A stretch of DNA of 64,000 nt from Burkholderia sp. SRS-W-2-2016 (lineage in GTDB: Bacteria > Pseudomonadota > Gammaproteobacteria > Burkholderiales > Burkholderiaceae). The position numbers were made by a program, and so were the translations under genes. Shown piece after piece: positions 63,925 through 64,000 of this stretch (the first letter of the stretch is position 1; every line of letters starts with the position of its first letter). The notes under the pieces are model-generated. The model was given only the letters and a program-made list of their open reading frames with translations, had not been told where the DNA came from and searched no databases. The DNA lies in contig NZ_MSDV01000022.1 in NCBI RefSeq assembly GCF_001931485.1, positions 57,667-121,666 on the forward strand, in the 5' to 3' direction.

Positions 63925-64000
63925 GCCTGACGATTACCTACTTTCACACGGGCAATCCGCACTATCATCGGCGTAGAGTCGTTTCACGGTCCTGTTCGGG
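63925..64000 (-). rRNA. rrf: 5S rRNA, 3' portion (5' end beyond window)
   Basis: The minus strand reads CCGAACAGG-CCGTGAAACG-ACTC-ACGCCGATGATAGTG and ends GTAGGTAATCGTCAGGC, the conserved 3' two-thirds of bacterial 5S rRNA. The 23S and 16S genes should follow to the right. Confidence 0.95.

Overview
The window is GC-rich, densely packed DNA of a metabolically versatile betaproteobacterium, most likely Burkholderia or Paraburkholderia. The supporting evidence is strong G/C bias at third codon positions, many LysR regulators with divergent catabolic operons, an OmpC-type porin of the Burkholderiales kind, a TRAP transporter, and gentisate, hydroquinone and meta-cleavage genes close together. 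No replication or partition genes are present. A 5S rRNA on the minus strand closes the right edge, so an rRNA operon lies just beyond it.

Layout: 1-8.9 kb is a minus-strand hydroquinone/hydroxyquinol catabolic cluster. It holds a two-subunit hydroquinone dioxygenase, a semialdehyde dehydrogenase, maleylacetate reductase, hydroxyquinol dioxygenase, a YciI-like protein and a Rieske ferredoxin, with LysR, AraC and MFS partners. 9.5-15.2 kb carries a complete TRAP transporter downstream of a phosphonate-monoesterase/sulfatase-like hydrolase, with a divergent IclR regulator. 15.8-22.4 kb is an oligogalacturonide module: GntR regulator, enolase-superfamily dehydratase, porin, sodium symporter and oligogalacturonate lyase, with three matching candidate operators. 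22.4-27.2 kb holds an M14-like peptidase, an M20 amidohydrolase and an MFS carrier with divergent LysR. 27.7-33.8 kb has a CDF-like protein with altered metal-site residues and a complete gentisate operon (dioxygenase, fumarylpyruvate hydrolase, maleylpyruvate isomerase, carrier). 33.9-39.3 kb includes an exported chorismate mutase, a LysR remnant, a CBS-BON protein, a D-lactate dehydrogenase-like enzyme and an AspT-type exchanger. 39.4-51.0 kb is a minus-strand sugar block: phosphoketolase, a fused EIIA-HPr-EI, PtsG-like EIICB, glycogen phosphorylase and GlgX. 51.4-57.4 kb has a lipoprotein and a meta-cleavage lower pathway run by a BenM/CatM-type LysR.

From about 57.4 kb the character changes. 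Operons give way to isolated small genes (a His-rich protein, a zinc-ribbon protein, a UvrD-type helicase, a short GTG-started membrane peptide), a gene broken by a stop codon, an AT-rich lipoprotein gene and a degenerate IS3-family element beside the rRNA operon. This looks like a worn insertion zone. The least explained parts are the shared GntR operator motif, the PtsG with a second cysteine-less EIIB domain, the CDF protein without its usual metal ligands, and the orphan genes at the right end. Nothing in the window was proven to be a wholly new system. Calls rest on reading the sequence and on remembered family features, with no database search.
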